The position numbers were made by a program, and so were the translations under genes. A stretch of DNA of 64,000 nt, taken from NCBI RefSeq assembly GCF_030268965.1, contig NZ_BSSE01000006.1, forward strand, positions 230,983 through 294,982, in the 5' to 3' direction. How positions within the stretch are numbered: the first letter of the stretch is position 1; each line of letters begins with the position of its first letter. The stretch is from Microtetraspora sp. NBRC 16547. GTDB lineage: Bacteria > Actinomycetota > Actinomycetes > Streptosporangiales > Streptosporangiaceae. Of this stretch, positions 1 to 8,671 are shown in pieces. The notes under the pieces were generated by a model. That model made no database searches. It had not been told where the DNA came from and saw only the letters and a program-made list of their open reading frames with translations.

Positions 1-1161
1 CGGCAGGAAGCGCGCGGTGATGTAGCGGTCGGACAGCGTCGCGGCGGCCACCAGCGCGCTGTCGGAGATCTGCACCTGGTGGTGAGCCTCGTAGCGGCCC
101 TTCAGCCCGCGCAGGATCGCGATCGTGTCCTCGACGGTCGGCTCGCCGACGTAGACCTGCTGGAACCGGCGTTCGAGCGCGGGGTCCTTCTCGATGCGCT
201 CGCGGTACTCGTCGAGCGTGGTCGCGCCGATCATGCGCAGCTCGCCGCGCGCCAGCATGGGCTTGAGCATGTTGCCGGCGTCCATCGCGCCCTCGGCCGC
301 GCCCGCGCCGACCATGGTGTGCAGCTCGTCGATGAAGGTGACGATCTGGCCGTTGCTCTCCTTGATCTCGTTGAGCACGGCCTTGAGGCGCTCCTCGAAC
401 TCGCCGCGGTACTTCGCGCCCGCCACCATCGCGCCGAGGTCCAGCCCGACGAGCCGCTTGTTCCTGAGGCTCTCCGGCACGTCGCCGGCGATCATGCGCT
501 GGGCCAGGCCCTCGACCACCGCGGTCTTGCCGACGCCGGGCTCCCCGATCAGCACGGGGTTGTTCTTGGTGCGGCGGGAGAGCACCTGGATGACCCGGCG
601 GATCTCCGCGTCCCGGCCGATGACCGGGTCGAGCTTGCCGGACCTGGCCCGCTCGGTGAGGTCCACGCCGAACTTCTCCAGGGCGCGGTAGGTGTCCTCG
701 GGGGTCTCGCTGGTGACCCGGGCGTGCCCGCGGACCTTCTCGAACGCGTCGAGCAGGGCGTTCGGCGTGGCGCCCTGCGCCTTGAGCAGGTCGGCGACCT
801 GGCCGCCGTCGGCGGCGAGACTGACCAGCAGGTGCTCGGTCGAGACGTACTCGTCCTCCAGCTGCTTGGCGCGCTGGGCGGCCGTGTTGAGCACGGTGAG
901 GAGCTGCCGGGAGCTCGACGGGGCGCTCACCGTGGCGCCCTGCGCCTTCGGCAGCGCGGTGAGCAGCTCCTCGGCCTTGGTCCGGAGCTGCTTCCAGTCG
1001 GCGCCCACCGCTTCGAGGAGGGGAACGGCGGTGCCGCCCGTCTGGGCGAGCATGGTGGTGAAGAGGTGGGCGGGGGCCACCTCGGGGTTGCCCTCCGCGG
1101 CCGCCCGCCGGACCGCCCCGGACAGGGCCTCCTGGCTCTTCTGCGTCAGCTTGTAGTCCAT
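1..1161 (-). CDS. clpB: ATP-dependent disaggregase ClpB, N-terminal part (runs off left edge)
   Basis: This is the N-terminal ~387 residues of a ClpB/Hsp100 disaggregase, which works with DnaK, DnaJ and GrpE to pull apart protein aggregates. The reading frame starts at the ATG complementary to 1159-1161 ([13 protein letters not shown]) and is open to the window edge, so the C-terminal half is missing only because of the cut. The Clp N-terminal repeats come first. The first AAA+ domain follows, with Walker A GEPGVGKT near residues 206-213 (about 520-545 on the plus strand) and a Walker B/FIDELHT region near residue 280. It is the last visible gene of the dnaK-grpE-dnaJ-hspR-clpB series on this strand. 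I see no HAIR operator directly upstream, so it is probably co-transcribed with hspR. ClpB rather than ClpC is inferred from the start sequence and the context. Confidence 0.93.
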   Translation of the reverse strand, partial: MDYKLTQKSQEALSGAVRRAAAEGNPEVAPAHLFTTMLAQTGGTAVPLLEAVGADWKQLRTKAEELLTALPKAQGATVSAPSSSRQLLTVLNTAAQRAKQLEDEYVSTEHLLVSLAADGGQVADLLKAQGATPNALLDAFEKVRGHARVTSETPEDTYRALEKFGVDLTERARSGKLDPVIGRDAEIRRVIQVLSRRTKNNPVLIGEPGVGKTAVVEGLAQRMIAGDVPESLRNKRLVGLDLGAMVAGAKYRGEFEERLKAVLNEIKESNGQIVTFIDELHTMVGAGAAEGAMDAGNMLKPMLARGELRMIGATTLDEYRERIEKDPALERRFQQVYVGEPTVEDTIAILRGLKGRYEAHHQVQISDSALVAAATLSDRYITARFLP

Positions 1162-1230
1162 GGTCGTTCGTGGCCTCGCTTCGCTCAGCGGGCACGCGGC
1201 ACCGGCGCGGAGGATGCCGTCCGCGTCGGG

Positions 1231-1260
1231 CGGTTCGGAAGGGCTGTGCTCCCCGAACCG
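1231..1260. other. Inverted repeat between hspR and clpB
   Basis: CGGTTCGG (1231-1238) pairs perfectly with CCGAACCG (1253-1260) across a 14-nt loop, in the 145-bp gap between hspR and clpB. It could be a partial terminator or an RNA-processing hairpin that sets clpB level relative to dnaK. There is no T-run on the minus strand, so a strong terminator is unlikely. Confidence 0.4.
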
Positions 1261-1306
1261 TCCGGCGGGTTCACCACCGCGGCGCGCGAGCCCGTGAATT
1301 CCCGGA

Positions 1307-1654
1307 TCAGGCTGGTGGAAGTTCGTATCTGATCAGCGCGCGCATCATGGTCAGCTCGCCTCGGAGCTGTCCCACCTGGTCGCGCAGGCGCAGGTTCTCG
1401 GTTTCGAGTTCGAGGATGCGCTTGATGCCCGCGAGGTTGATGCCGTCCTCCTGAGAGAGCCGTTGCACCTCGCGCAGCAGCACGATGTCCCTGGTCGAGT
1501 AGAGCCGCCCGCGCCCGGCCGTACGCCCCGGGCTGACCAGGCCGAGCCGGTCGTACTGCCGGAGCGTCTGCGGGTGCAGGCCGGAGAGCTGGGCGGCCAC
1601 CGAGATGACATAGACCGGTGTGTCGTCGGACAGATCGAAGAAGTTGGCATCCAT
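1307..1654 (-). CDS. hspR: Heat-shock repressor HspR (MerR family)
   Basis: This 115-residue MerR-family repressor is the autoregulator of the actinobacterial dnaK operon. With DnaK as co-repressor it binds HAIR inverted repeats, such as those at 5496-5514 and 5548-5566 in this window. An N-terminal winged helix-turn-helix (about residues 14-75, with [20 protein letters not shown] and [12 protein letters not shown]) is followed by a C-terminal coiled coil rich in Leu, Glu and Arg (residues 76-108). The length is close to that of known HspR proteins, which lack an inducer-binding domain. The start is 4 nt past the dnaJ stop, fitting translational coupling within the operon. Confidence 0.93.
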   Translation of the reverse strand: MDANFFDLSDDTPVYVISVAAQLSGLHPQTLRQYDRLGLVSPGRTAGRGRLYSTRDIVLLREVQRLSQEDGINLAGIKRILELETENLRLRDQVGQLRGELTMMRALIRYELPPA

Positions 1655-1658
1655 TGGC

Positions 1659-2840
1659 TCACTCGCTTCTGGCCTGCTTGATCAGCTCTTCTCTCAGGTC
1701 GGTTCCCTCGCTGGCGTCACGGAACTCCTCCAGAGCGGCCCGCGCCTTGTCATCGAGGTGCGGCGGCACGGTCACCTGGACGGTGACGAGCAGGTCGCCC
1801 TTCGTGCCGTCCTTGCGGGGGGCGCCCCGGCCGCGTACGCGGAACGTGCGCCCGTTGGGCGTGCCCTCCGGGATGCGGAGGGTGACCGGCATGCCCTTCA
1901 GCGTGGGCACCTTGATCTCGGCGCCGAGCGCCGCCTCGGGGAAGGTGACCGGCACGGTGACCGTGAGGTTCTCGCCCGTGCGGCCGAACACCGGGTGCGG
2001 CTTGACATGGACCTGGACGTAGAGGTCGCCCGCGGGGCCGCCGTTCTCGCCGGGCGCGCCCTTGGCCTTGAGCCGGATGCGCTGGCCCTCGCCGACTCCC
2101 GCCGGGATGCGGGCCTGGATGGTGCGGGTGCTCTTGCCCCGGCCGCTGCCCTCGCACACCGGGCAGGGGTCGTCCACCAGGAGACCCCGGCCACGGCAGT
2201 CGCGGCACGGCTCGGAGAAGGCGAAGTTGCCCAGGTTGCGGCTGGCGGCGCCGGTGCCCTCACAGGTCGGGCAGACCCGGGGCGTGGTGCCGGTCTTGGC
2301 GCCCGTGCCGCTGCACGCCGCGCAGGCGGACGAGCTGGTCAGCCGCAGGGAGACCGTGGTGCCCTCGATGGCCTCGCCGAACGCCATCGTGACCTCGGAC
2401 TCGATGTCCTGGCCCCGGCGCGGCCGGGTGGCGCCGGTCGTCGTGGTCCGCCCGCCGCGGTTGAACAGGCCGCCGAACAGGTCGTTGATGCGGTCGCCCG
2501 CACCGCTGTGGCCGGTGCCGCTGCCGGAGAACAGGTCGCCGAAGTCGAAGTTGAAGCCGCCTCCACGCGACGCGCCCGTCCCGGCGTATCCGCCGACTCC
2601 CGACCCGAAGAGGGTGCGGGCCTCGTCGTACTCCTTGCGGCGCTTGGTGTCGGAGAGGACGTCGTAGGCCTCCGAGACCTCCTTGAACTTCTCCTCGGTC
2701 TCGGTGTTGCCCTTGTTGGCGTCCGGGTGGTACTGCCTGGCCAGCTTCCGGTACGCCGTCTTGATCTCAGCGGCGGTGGCGGACTTGGGCACACCAAGGA
2801 CGGCGTAATAGTCCTTCTCCAGGTAGTCCTTGGTGCTCAT
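1659..2840 (-). CDS. dnaJ: Molecular chaperone DnaJ (Hsp40)
   Basis: DnaJ stimulates the DnaK ATPase and delivers unfolded clients to it. The 393-residue protein has the full class-I layout. The J domain is at residues ~9-74 with the HPD triad in RQYHPDAN. A Gly/Phe-rich linker follows (~75-140). The zinc domain carries four CxxCxGxG repeats ([32 protein letters not shown], ~170-240). C-terminal substrate-binding domains complete it. Actinomycetes usually have two dnaJ genes, and the copy in the dnaK operon next to hspR is conventionally dnaJ1. It is separated from grpE by 81 bp containing a strong hairpin. Confidence 0.96.
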   Translation of the reverse strand: MSTKDYLEKDYYAVLGVPKSATAAEIKTAYRKLARQYHPDANKGNTETEEKFKEVSEAYDVLSDTKRRKEYDEARTLFGSGVGGYAGTGASRGGGFNFDFGDLFSGSGTGHSGAGDRINDLFGGLFNRGGRTTTTGATRPRRGQDIESEVTMAFGEAIEGTTVSLRLTSSSACAACSGTGAKTGTTPRVCPTCEGTGAASRNLGNFAFSEPCRDCRGRGLLVDDPCPVCEGSGRGKSTRTIQARIPAGVGEGQRIRLKAKGAPGENGGPAGDLYVQVHVKPHPVFGRTGENLTVTVPVTFPEAALGAEIKVPTLKGMPVTLRIPEGTPNGRTFRVRGRGAPRKDGTKGDLLVTVQVTVPPHLDDKARAALEEFRDASEGTDLREELIKQARSE

Positions 2841-2881
2841 CTATCGCTTTCCTCCGCGCAAGGGGGTGTGTCTGGGTGGGC

Positions 2882-2909
2882 CTCTCCCGATCCTGCCGGA
2901 TCGGGAGAG
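2882..2909 (-). terminator. Perfect 12-bp stem-loop between grpE and dnaJ
   Basis: CTCTCCCGATCC (2882-2893) and GGATCGGGAGAG (2898-2909) are exact reverse complements around a 4-nt loop. This is a very stable hairpin inside the heat-shock operon just after the grpE stop. On the minus strand it is not followed by a T-run, so it may be a partial terminator or an mRNA stability element that lowers dnaJ-hspR-clpB relative to dnaK-grpE. Confidence 0.65.
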
Positions 2910-2921
2910 CCTCCCGGGGTT

Positions 2922-3605
2922 TCAGTTTTCGCCGGATTCGGCGGAGTCGTCGGAGTTCCGGGAATCCGCGGGCTCGGCCGCCGGGGCGGCCGCCACGGTT
3001 TCGTCGGGCTCCGCGACGGCCACGCGGGCCGGGCGCAGGATCTGCTCGCCTATGCGGTAACCGGGCTGCAGGATCTCGACGCAGGTCGGCTCGGTGACGT
3101 CGCCGGAGTAGCTGTGCATGAGCGCCTCGTGCACGTTCGGGTCGAACGGGTCGCCCTTCGCCCCGAACCGCTCCAGCCCGAGCTTTCCGAGGGTCGCCTC
3201 CAACAACTCGCTCACCTTGGCGAACCCGCCGGTGAGCTCGCCGTGGTCATGGGCTCGCCCGATGTCGTCGAGCACCGGCAGCAGCTCGGTGAGAACGCCG
3301 GCCACCGCATGCTCCTTGACGGCGGATCGGTCCCGATCCACCCGCTTGCGGTAGTTGGCGTACTCGGCGTGGAGCCGCTGCAGGTCGGCGGTGCGCTCCG
3401 CGAGCAGGTCCGTCCCGTTGCCGCCCGCCGCCTGGCCGGGCGCCTCGGCCGTCGTGCCGGCCCCGGCGTCCGCCGGGGCCTCCGCCCCGTCCGGGGCGGC
3501 CGCTCCGGAGGACTTCCCGGTGCGGGCCGTCCCGGTCTCCGGGTCGATCTTGCGGTTGTCGCGGATCATCGGCTCCTGCTCGGAACCGTTCTCACGCGCG
3601 GTCAC
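2922..3605 (-). CDS. grpE: Nucleotide exchange factor GrpE
   Basis: GrpE releases ADP from DnaK. The 227-residue protein begins with a GTG that overlaps the dnaK stop (GTGA), so its translation is coupled to dnaK. A low-complexity acidic/Ala N-terminus (residues ~1-70) leads into the long dimerising helix ([22 protein letters not shown]). The beta-rich head follows ([18 protein letters not shown] ... [11 protein letters not shown]), with a typical end near RPARVAV. The ~35-residue Ala/Pro/Glu/Asp tail after it is a common actinobacterial extension. Confidence 0.95.
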   Translation of the reverse strand: MTARENGSEQEPMIRDNRKIDPETGTARTGKSSGAAAPDGAEAPADAGAGTTAEAPGQAAGGNGTDLLAERTADLQRLHAEYANYRKRVDRDRSAVKEHAVAGVLTELLPVLDDIGRAHDHGELTGGFAKVSELLEATLGKLGLERFGAKGDPFDPNVHEALMHSYSGDVTEPTCVEILQPGYRIGEQILRPARVAVAEPDETVAAAPAAEPADSRNSDDSAESGEN

Positions 3606-5473
3606 TTGTTGCCGCCCTCCCGCTTCGGGTCCTCGTCGACGATCTCCGCTTCGACCACGTCCTCTTCGGCCTTGGCCTGGCCGTCGCCGGAGGCCGCGGT
3701 GCTCTCAGCGCCGGCCGCGGCGCCCTGCGACTGGGCGTAGATCGCCGAACCCATCTTCTGGCTGACGGTCGCGAGCTTCTCGGCAGCAGCGCGGATCGCG
3801 GCCGAATCGGTGCCCTCAAGGGTCTTCTTCAGCTCGGCGAGCGCGTCGTTGACCTCGGTCTTGACGTCGGCCGGGACCTTGTCGTCGTTGTCGTGCAGGA
3901 ACTTCTCGGTCTGGTAGGCCAGGGCGTCCGCGTTGTTGCGGACCTCGGCCTCCTCACGGCGCTGCTTGTCGTCCTCGGCGTAGGACTCCGCCTCGCGCAT
4001 CATGCGCTCGATGTCGTCCTTGGCCAGCGCGGAGCCGCCGGTGATCGTCATCGACTGCTCCTTGCCGGTGCCGAGGTCCTTGGCGCCGACGTTGACGATG
4101 CCGTTCGCGTCGATGTCGAAGGTGACCTCGATCTGCGGGATGCCGCGCGGAGCCGGAGCGATGCCGGTCAGCTCGAAGGTGGCCAGCTTCTTGTTGTAGG
4201 CCGCGATCTCGCGCTCGCCCTGGTAGACCTGGATCTGCACCGACGGCTGGTTGTCCTCGGCGGTGGTGAAGACCTCCGACCGCTTGGTCGGGATCGTGGT
4301 GTTCCGCTCGATGATCTTGGTGAAGATGCCGCCCTTGGTCTCGATGCCCAGGCTCAGCGGGGTCACGTCGAGCAGCAGGACGTCCTTGACCTCGCCCTTG
4401 AGCACGCCGGCCTGGAGCGCCGCGCCGACCGCGACGACCTCGTCCGGGTTGACGCCCTTGTTCGGCTCCTTGCCGCCGGTCATCTCCTTGACCAGGTCGG
4501 TCACGGCCGGCATGCGGGTCGAGCCGCCGACGAGCACCACGTGGGCGATGTCGGAGACCTTGATCCCGGCGTCCTTGACGACCTGGTGGAACGGGCCCTT
4601 GCAGCGCTCGAGCAGGTCGGCGGTGATCCGCTGGAACTCGGCGCGGGTCAGCTTCTCCTCGAGGTGCAGCGGGCCCTCGGCGGAGGCGGTGATGTAGGGC
4701 AGGTTGATGGTGCTCTCGGTCTGGCTGGAGAGCTCGATCTTGGCCTTCTCCGCCGCCTCACGCAGGCGCTGGAGAGCCATCTTGTCCTTGGCCAGGTCGA
4801 CGCCGTGCGCGTTCTTGAAGCGGGTCACCAGCTCGTCGACGACGCGCTGGTCCCAGTCGTCACCGCCGAGGTGGTTGTCACCGCTGGTGGCGCGGACTTC
4901 GACGAAGCCGTGGCCGTCCTCCTGGCCGACGTCGAGCAGGGACACGTCGAAGGTGCCACCACCGAGGTCGAAGACCAGGATGGTCTGGTCCTTCTCCTTG
5001 TCGAGGCCGTAGGCCAGGGCGGCCGAGGTCGGCTCGTTGATGATCCGCAGCACGTTGAGGCCCGCGATGGTGCCGGCCTCCTTGGTCGCCTGCCGCTGGG
5101 CGTCGTTGAAGTAGGCCGGGACGGTGATCACCGCGTCGGTGATCTTCTCGCCCAGGTAGGCCTCGGCGTCCTGCTTGAGCTTCTGCAGGACGAAGGCGCT
5201 GATCTGCTGAGGGGTGAACTTCTTGCCGTCGATCTCGACGGACCAGTCGGTGCCCATCTCGCGCTTGACCGAGCGGATCGTCCGGTCGACGTTGGTCACG
5301 GCCTGCCGCTTGGCGACCTCGCCGACGAGCACCTCACCGTTCTTCGCGAAGGCGACCACGGACGGGGTGGTCCGCGAGCCCTGGGCGTTCGCGATGACCG
5401 TGGGCTCACCGCCCTCGAGGATCGAGACGACAGAGTTGGTCGTCCCCAGGTCGATACCTACCGCACGTGCCAT
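3602..5473 (-). CDS. dnaK: Molecular chaperone DnaK (Hsp70)
   Basis: Hsp70 chaperone of 623 residues. I chose the ATG at 5471-5473 because the protein then begins [16 protein letters not shown], with phosphate-1 loop GIDLGTTNS at residues 6-14. The frame is open upstream to 5572, but that stretch covers the promoter and operators. The ATPase domain spans ~1-360 ([21 protein letters not shown]). The substrate-binding domain follows ([27 protein letters not shown]), then a helical lid and an acidic tail ending [18 protein letters not shown]. It is the first gene of the HspR-controlled operon. Confidence 0.97.
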   Translation of the reverse strand: MARAVGIDLGTTNSVVSILEGGEPTVIANAQGSRTTPSVVAFAKNGEVLVGEVAKRQAVTNVDRTIRSVKREMGTDWSVEIDGKKFTPQQISAFVLQKLKQDAEAYLGEKITDAVITVPAYFNDAQRQATKEAGTIAGLNVLRIINEPTSAALAYGLDKEKDQTILVFDLGGGTFDVSLLDVGQEDGHGFVEVRATSGDNHLGGDDWDQRVVDELVTRFKNAHGVDLAKDKMALQRLREAAEKAKIELSSQTESTINLPYITASAEGPLHLEEKLTRAEFQRITADLLERCKGPFHQVVKDAGIKVSDIAHVVLVGGSTRMPAVTDLVKEMTGGKEPNKGVNPDEVVAVGAALQAGVLKGEVKDVLLLDVTPLSLGIETKGGIFTKIIERNTTIPTKRSEVFTTAEDNQPSVQIQVYQGEREIAAYNKKLATFELTGIAPAPRGIPQIEVTFDIDANGIVNVGAKDLGTGKEQSMTITGGSALAKDDIERMMREAESYAEDDKQRREEAEVRNNADALAYQTEKFLHDNDDKVPADVKTEVNDALAELKKTLEGTDSAAIRAAAEKLATVSQKMGSAIYAQSQGAAAGAESTAASGDGQAKAEEDVVEAEIVDEDPKREGGNK

Positions 5474-5495
5474 GAGTTCGTCCTTGTGGTCAAAG

Positions 5496-5514
5496 TTGAG
5501 TCGGTACGACTCAA
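5496..5514. promoter_or_regulatory. HAIR operator 1 (HspR-binding inverted repeat)
   Basis: TTGAGT-N7-ACTCAA is a perfect match to the core of the actinobacterial HAIR element (CTTGAGT-N7-ACTCAAG). It lies 22 bp upstream of the dnaK start and covers the start-site side of the promoter. HspR, encoded at 1307-1654, is the expected ligand. Confidence 0.9.
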
Positions 5515-5542
5515 TATTGGGTCGCACCCCAGGCTTTGTCAA
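5512..5542 (-). promoter_or_regulatory. dnaK operon promoter
   Basis: On the minus strand a consensus -35 TTGACA (complement of 5537-5542) is followed about 17-19 nt later by an A/T-rich CAATATT block near 5512-5519 that can serve as the -10. One HAIR site lies just upstream of the -35 and another overlaps the downstream edge of the -10, as expected for HspR repression. Confidence 0.7.
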
Positions 5543-5547
5543 GCGAC

Positions 5548-5566
5548 TTGAGCCTAGTGGACTCAA
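5548..5566. promoter_or_regulatory. HAIR operator 2 (HspR-binding inverted repeat)
   Basis: TTGAGC-N7-ACTCAA differs from the HAIR core in one half-site base and sits just upstream of the dnaK -35. Its centre is 52 bp (about five helical turns) from that of HAIR 1, so two HspR dimers would bind the same face of the DNA around the promoter. Confidence 0.8.
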
Positions 5567-5626
5567 CCTCATGGCGCGCGCGTGGATTCCACCTTTTGCC
5601 GGTCGTCGAGGGCGTGGGCCGTACAG

Positions 5627-6079
5627 TCAAGGCCGGGCGCCGTCGACCACCTCGCGACCGTCGAGAGGGGCGGAGAGCCGCACCGTCGTCGTCTTCTGCA
5701 TCGCGATGGCGATGCAGACCGCGTCGGGGAAGCGTGGGTCCCCGCCCTCGTAGAGGGTGACCGTGACCTGCTTCGCGCCCTCCTCCACCTCGACCCGGTC
5801 GAGCACCGTGCAGGGCGCGACGCCTGACCACCAGACGATGGCGAGCGACCTGCCGTCCGTCGACGGGGTCGCGCTGGTCCACGCGATCTTCCGCGGGTCG
5901 CGCGTGCCGCCCATGGGCGTCTCCGGCGAGGGCGATCCAGTCGGCGCTTCGGAGCTCGCGGGCGCGCTGGTCGGCTCGTTGGGCCCGGGCGGTGACGTGG
6001 ACGACGTGGACGACGTGGACGGCTGTTGCCCGCAGGCCGCCGCCATGAACAGGAGCGCTATGGCCCAGAACCTTCGCAT
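5627..6079 (-). CDS. Putative secreted lipoprotein
   Basis: A 150-residue protein with a lipoprotein signal peptide: MRRFWAIALLFMAAAC, where lipobox AAAC puts the modified cysteine at residue 16. A Ser/Thr/Pro-rich tether follows (residues 20-55), typical of surface lipoproteins that extend from the membrane. The remainder (residues ~60-150) contains two cysteines (VAPCTVLD and DAVCIAIAM) that could form a disulphide in the exported domain. I do not recognise the domain. It is transcribed away from the ABC transporter at 6158 and lies between that transporter and the dnaK promoter. Confidence 0.75.
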   Translation of the reverse strand: MRRFWAIALLFMAAACGQQPSTSSTSSTSPPGPNEPTSAPASSEAPTGSPSPETPMGGTRDPRKIAWTSATPSTDGRSLAIVWWSGVAPCTVLDRVEVEEGAKQVTVTLYEGGDPRFPDAVCIAIAMQKTTTVRLSAPLDGREVVDGARP

Positions 6080-6157
6080 ATCTCATTAAACGAGGTCGCC
6101 GCCAGGACGGTTCGATGCCCTGTTGACGGTGGCCTGGCGGAGGTCTAATTTCAACGC

Positions 6158-6892
6158 ATGATGAATTTGTCCGGACCGGCGATAGCCGTACGGGATCTGC
6201 GGGTTTCACGGGGCGGGACGGAGGTCCTGCACGGGCTCACCTTCGAGGTGCCACGAGGACAGGTGACCGGGCTGCTCGGGCCCAGCGGATGCGGCAAGAC
6301 GACCCTTATCCGGTCGATCGTGGGGGTCCAGATCGTCGAGAGCGGAGAGGTGGCCGTGCTCGGCGAGCCGGCGGGCAGCCCCGCGCTCCGCCGCAAGATC
6401 GGCTACTCCACGCAGAGCGCCGCCATATATCGCGATCTGACGGTGCTGGAGAACCTGCGGTACTTCGCCGCCGTCCTCGGCGCGGGCAAGGACGACGCCG
6501 AGCGGGTGATCGAGGAGGTCGGCCTGGCCGGTGCCAGGAAGCAGCTCGGCGGCTCGCTCTCCGGCGGCCAGCTCAGCCGGGCCAGCCTCGCCGTCGCGCT
6601 TCTCGGCACCCCCGAGCTGCTGGTGCTCGACGAGCCGACCGTCGGCCTGGACCCGGTGCTGCGCCAGGACCTCTGGCGGCTCTTCCAGAGCCTCGCGGAG
6701 CGCGGCGTGACCCTCGTCGTGTCCAGCCATGTCATGGACGAGGCCGCCCGCTGCCACCGCCTGATCATGTTGCGGGAGGGCGAGATCCTGGCCGACGGCA
6801 GTCCGGAAGGGCTGCGCGAGCACGCCGGGACGACCGATCTGGAAGAGGCGTTCCTGCGCCTCATCGAGGAGAAGGCGGAGCGCGTGCGATGA
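6158..6892 (+). CDS. ABC transporter ATP-binding protein
   Basis: A 244-residue ATPase subunit of an ABC-2 type exporter. Walker A is GPSGCGKT (residues ~44-51), the Q-loop region is YSTQSAAIY, the signature is LSGGQLSR, Walker B plus catalytic Glu is LLVLDEPTVGLDP, and the switch His is in VSSHVMDE. The signature has Leu where LSGGQ(Q/R)QR is usual. The stop overlaps the start of the permease gene (ATGA), so the two are a unit. The family (DRA/Nod-like) exports drugs or lipids; the substrate cannot be told from sequence. Confidence 0.9.
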   Translation: MMNLSGPAIAVRDLRVSRGGTEVLHGLTFEVPRGQVTGLLGPSGCGKTTLIRSIVGVQIVESGEVAVLGEPAGSPALRRKIGYSTQSAAIYRDLTVLENLRYFAAVLGAGKDDAERVIEEVGLAGARKQLGGSLSGGQLSRASLAVALLGTPELLVLDEPTVGLDPVLRQDLWRLFQSLAERGVTLVVSSHVMDEAARCHRLIMLREGEILADGSPEGLREHAGTTDLEEAFLRLIEEKAERVR

Positions 6893-7623
6893 ACGTCGCC
6901 ATCACCCTGGCCACGGCGGGGCGCATCCTCGCCCAACTGCGTCACGACCGCCGCACGCTCGCGCTACTCGTCGGCGTGCCGAGCGTGCTGATGATCCTGC
7001 TCAGGTACGTCATCGACGACCCCTCGGCGTTCAACCGGCTGGGCCCGACGCTGCTCGGCATCTTCCCGTTCGTCGTGATGTTCCTGGTCACCTCGATCAC
7101 GACCCAGCGCGAGCGGGCGACCGGCACGCTCGAACGGCTGATGGCCGGTCCACTCGGGAAGTTCGACCTGCTGGTCGGATACGCCCTCGCATTCGGCGCC
7201 GTGGCCGCGGCCCAGGTCACGGTCGTGCTCGCCATCTCCCTGACCTGGCTCGGCCTGGACCTCGCCGGATCCGTCTGGACATTGATCCTGGTCGCTGTGC
7301 TCGACTCGCTGCTGGGCATGGCGCTCGGCCTGTTCTTCAGCGCGTTCGCCCGCACCGAGTTCCAGGCGGTGCAGTTCATGCCGGCGGTCGTGCTGCCGCA
7401 GGCCCTGCTGTGCGGGCTCATCGTCCCCCGCGACGCCATGGCCCCCTGGCTGGAGTGGCTGTCCGACGTCATGCCGCTCTCGTACGCGGTGGAGGCGATG
7501 CAGGAGACGGCGCGGACCGGTGACTTCACCGGCGTGCTGGTCCGTGACGTCCTGATCGTCGGCGGGTGCACGATCCTTTCGCTCGTCCTCGGCGCCGCCA
7601 CCCTGCGCCGGCGCACGCCGTAA
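6889..7623 (+). CDS. ABC-2 type transporter permease
   Basis: A 244-residue membrane permease that pairs with the ATPase encoded just upstream (4-nt overlap). I see six hydrophobic segments, including LALLVGVPSVLMILL, LLGIFPFVVMFLVT, LAFGAVAAAQVTVVLAISL, LILVAVLDSLLGMALGLFF, FMPAVVLPQALLCGL and VLIVGGCTILSLVLGAATL. The conserved cytoplasmic stretch TTQRERATGTLERLMAGPL after the second segment is characteristic of ABC-2 permeases. Its job is probably efflux; the substrate is unknown. Confidence 0.88.
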   Translation: MNVAITLATAGRILAQLRHDRRTLALLVGVPSVLMILLRYVIDDPSAFNRLGPTLLGIFPFVVMFLVTSITTQRERATGTLERLMAGPLGKFDLLVGYALAFGAVAAAQVTVVLAISLTWLGLDLAGSVWTLILVAVLDSLLGMALGLFFSAFARTEFQAVQFMPAVVLPQALLCGLIVPRDAMAPWLEWLSDVMPLSYAVEAMQETARTGDFTGVLVRDVLIVGGCTILSLVLGAATLRRRTP

Positions 7624-7718
7624 CCGGGGCGTCGGGCCGTAGGCCGCCCGGGCCGCCCGGGGGCGCCCGGCCCGTCGGTAAGCTGCGGGACGGTACCCCT
7701 AAGCAGCGAGGAATGGTC

Positions 7719-8513
7719 ATGATCGCGATTCTCGGCACCGGCAAGATGGGCGAGGCGCTGCTCTCCGGGCTGGTCCGGGCCGGGCTGCCGCCGAGCGAGA
7801 TCATGACGACGGCACGGCGCGAGGATCGGGCGGAGTCGCTGCGGAAGACCTACGGCGTGCGCGTGGTCTCCAATGCCGAGGCGGCCAAGGCGGCCGACAC
7901 CGTCATCCTCGCGGTCAAGCCGCAGGACATGGCGAGCCTGCTCGCCGAGATCGCTCCCTACGTCCCCGCCGACCGGCTGGTGATCTCCGTCGCGGCGGGG
8001 ATCACCACGGCCTTCGTGGAGTCCCGGCTCGGGGAGGGGGTGCCGGTCGTCCGTGTCATGTCCAACACGCCGGTCCTGGTCGACGAGGCGATGAGCGTCA
8101 TCTCGCCCGGCGCGCACGCCGAGGAGCGCCACCTGGAGCGCACGGAGGCCCTGCTCAAGCCGGTCGGCAAGGTCCTGCGCATCCCCGAGTCGCAGCAGGA
8201 CGCCGCGACCGCGCTGTCGGGCAGCGGCCCGGCCTACTTCTTCTATCTCGTCGAGGCCATGGTGGACGCCGGGATCCTGCTCGGCATGCCGCGTGCCGCC
8301 GCCCTCGACATGGTCACCCAGTCCATCGTCGGCGCCGCGATCATGCTGCGCGACTCGGGCGAGCACCCGGTGATCCTGCGCGAGGCGGTCACCTCCCCGG
8401 GCGGGACGACCATCGCCGCCATCGCGGAGCTCGAACGTCACAAGGTCCGGGCCGCCTTCCTGGACGCCATCGAGGCAGCCAGGGATCGCAGCCGCCAGCT
8501 CGCCTCCGGCTGA
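7719..8513 (+). CDS. proC: Pyrroline-5-carboxylate reductase
   Basis: ProC reduces 1-pyrroline-5-carboxylate to L-proline with NAD(P)H, the last step of proline synthesis. The 264-residue protein starts MIAILGTGKMGEALLSGL, a Rossmann nucleotide-binding motif. The family signature is present as SGSGPAYFFYLVEAM followed by the typical TSPGGTTIAAI near residue 230. I chose the ATG at 7719 because GAGGA lies 7 nt upstream; the ATG at 7713 is too close to the ribosome-binding site. The frame is open much further upstream but overlaps the permease. Length matches the family. Confidence 0.93.
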   Translation: MIAILGTGKMGEALLSGLVRAGLPPSEIMTTARREDRAESLRKTYGVRVVSNAEAAKAADTVILAVKPQDMASLLAEIAPYVPADRLVISVAAGITTAFVESRLGEGVPVVRVMSNTPVLVDEAMSVISPGAHAEERHLERTEALLKPVGKVLRIPESQQDAATALSGSGPAYFFYLVEAMVDAGILLGMPRAAALDMVTQSIVGAAIMLRDSGEHPVILREAVTSPGGTTIAAIAELERHKVRAAFLDAIEAARDRSRQLASG

Positions 8514-8541
8514 CCGTTTCGCGAGCCCCTATGAGTCGATG

Positions 8542-8558
8542 CCGTACGGCTCGTACGG
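8542..8558. promoter_or_regulatory. Inverted repeat upstream of the acuC-like gene
   Basis: CCGTACG-GCT-CGTACGG is a perfect 7-bp inverted repeat with a 3-bp spacer, 29 bp after the proC stop and ~115 bp before the acuC-like start. It could be a dimer operator or part of a proC terminator. No T-run follows, so I favour an operator, weakly. Confidence 0.35.
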
Positions 8559-8671
8559 ATCCGATCCACGCGCCCGGTGAACGCACGGAAAGTGGCCTAT
8601 GTCACGAGGGGGCGAATCCGCGCCGAGGGCCGTACGGTAGCGTCACGATCGTGCGGCGAGGAGGCGGCGGC

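Noticed and set aside
79..1332. 417-codon plus-strand frame over clpB.
   Set aside because: It is antisense to a convincing ClpB N-terminus with Walker A and B motifs.
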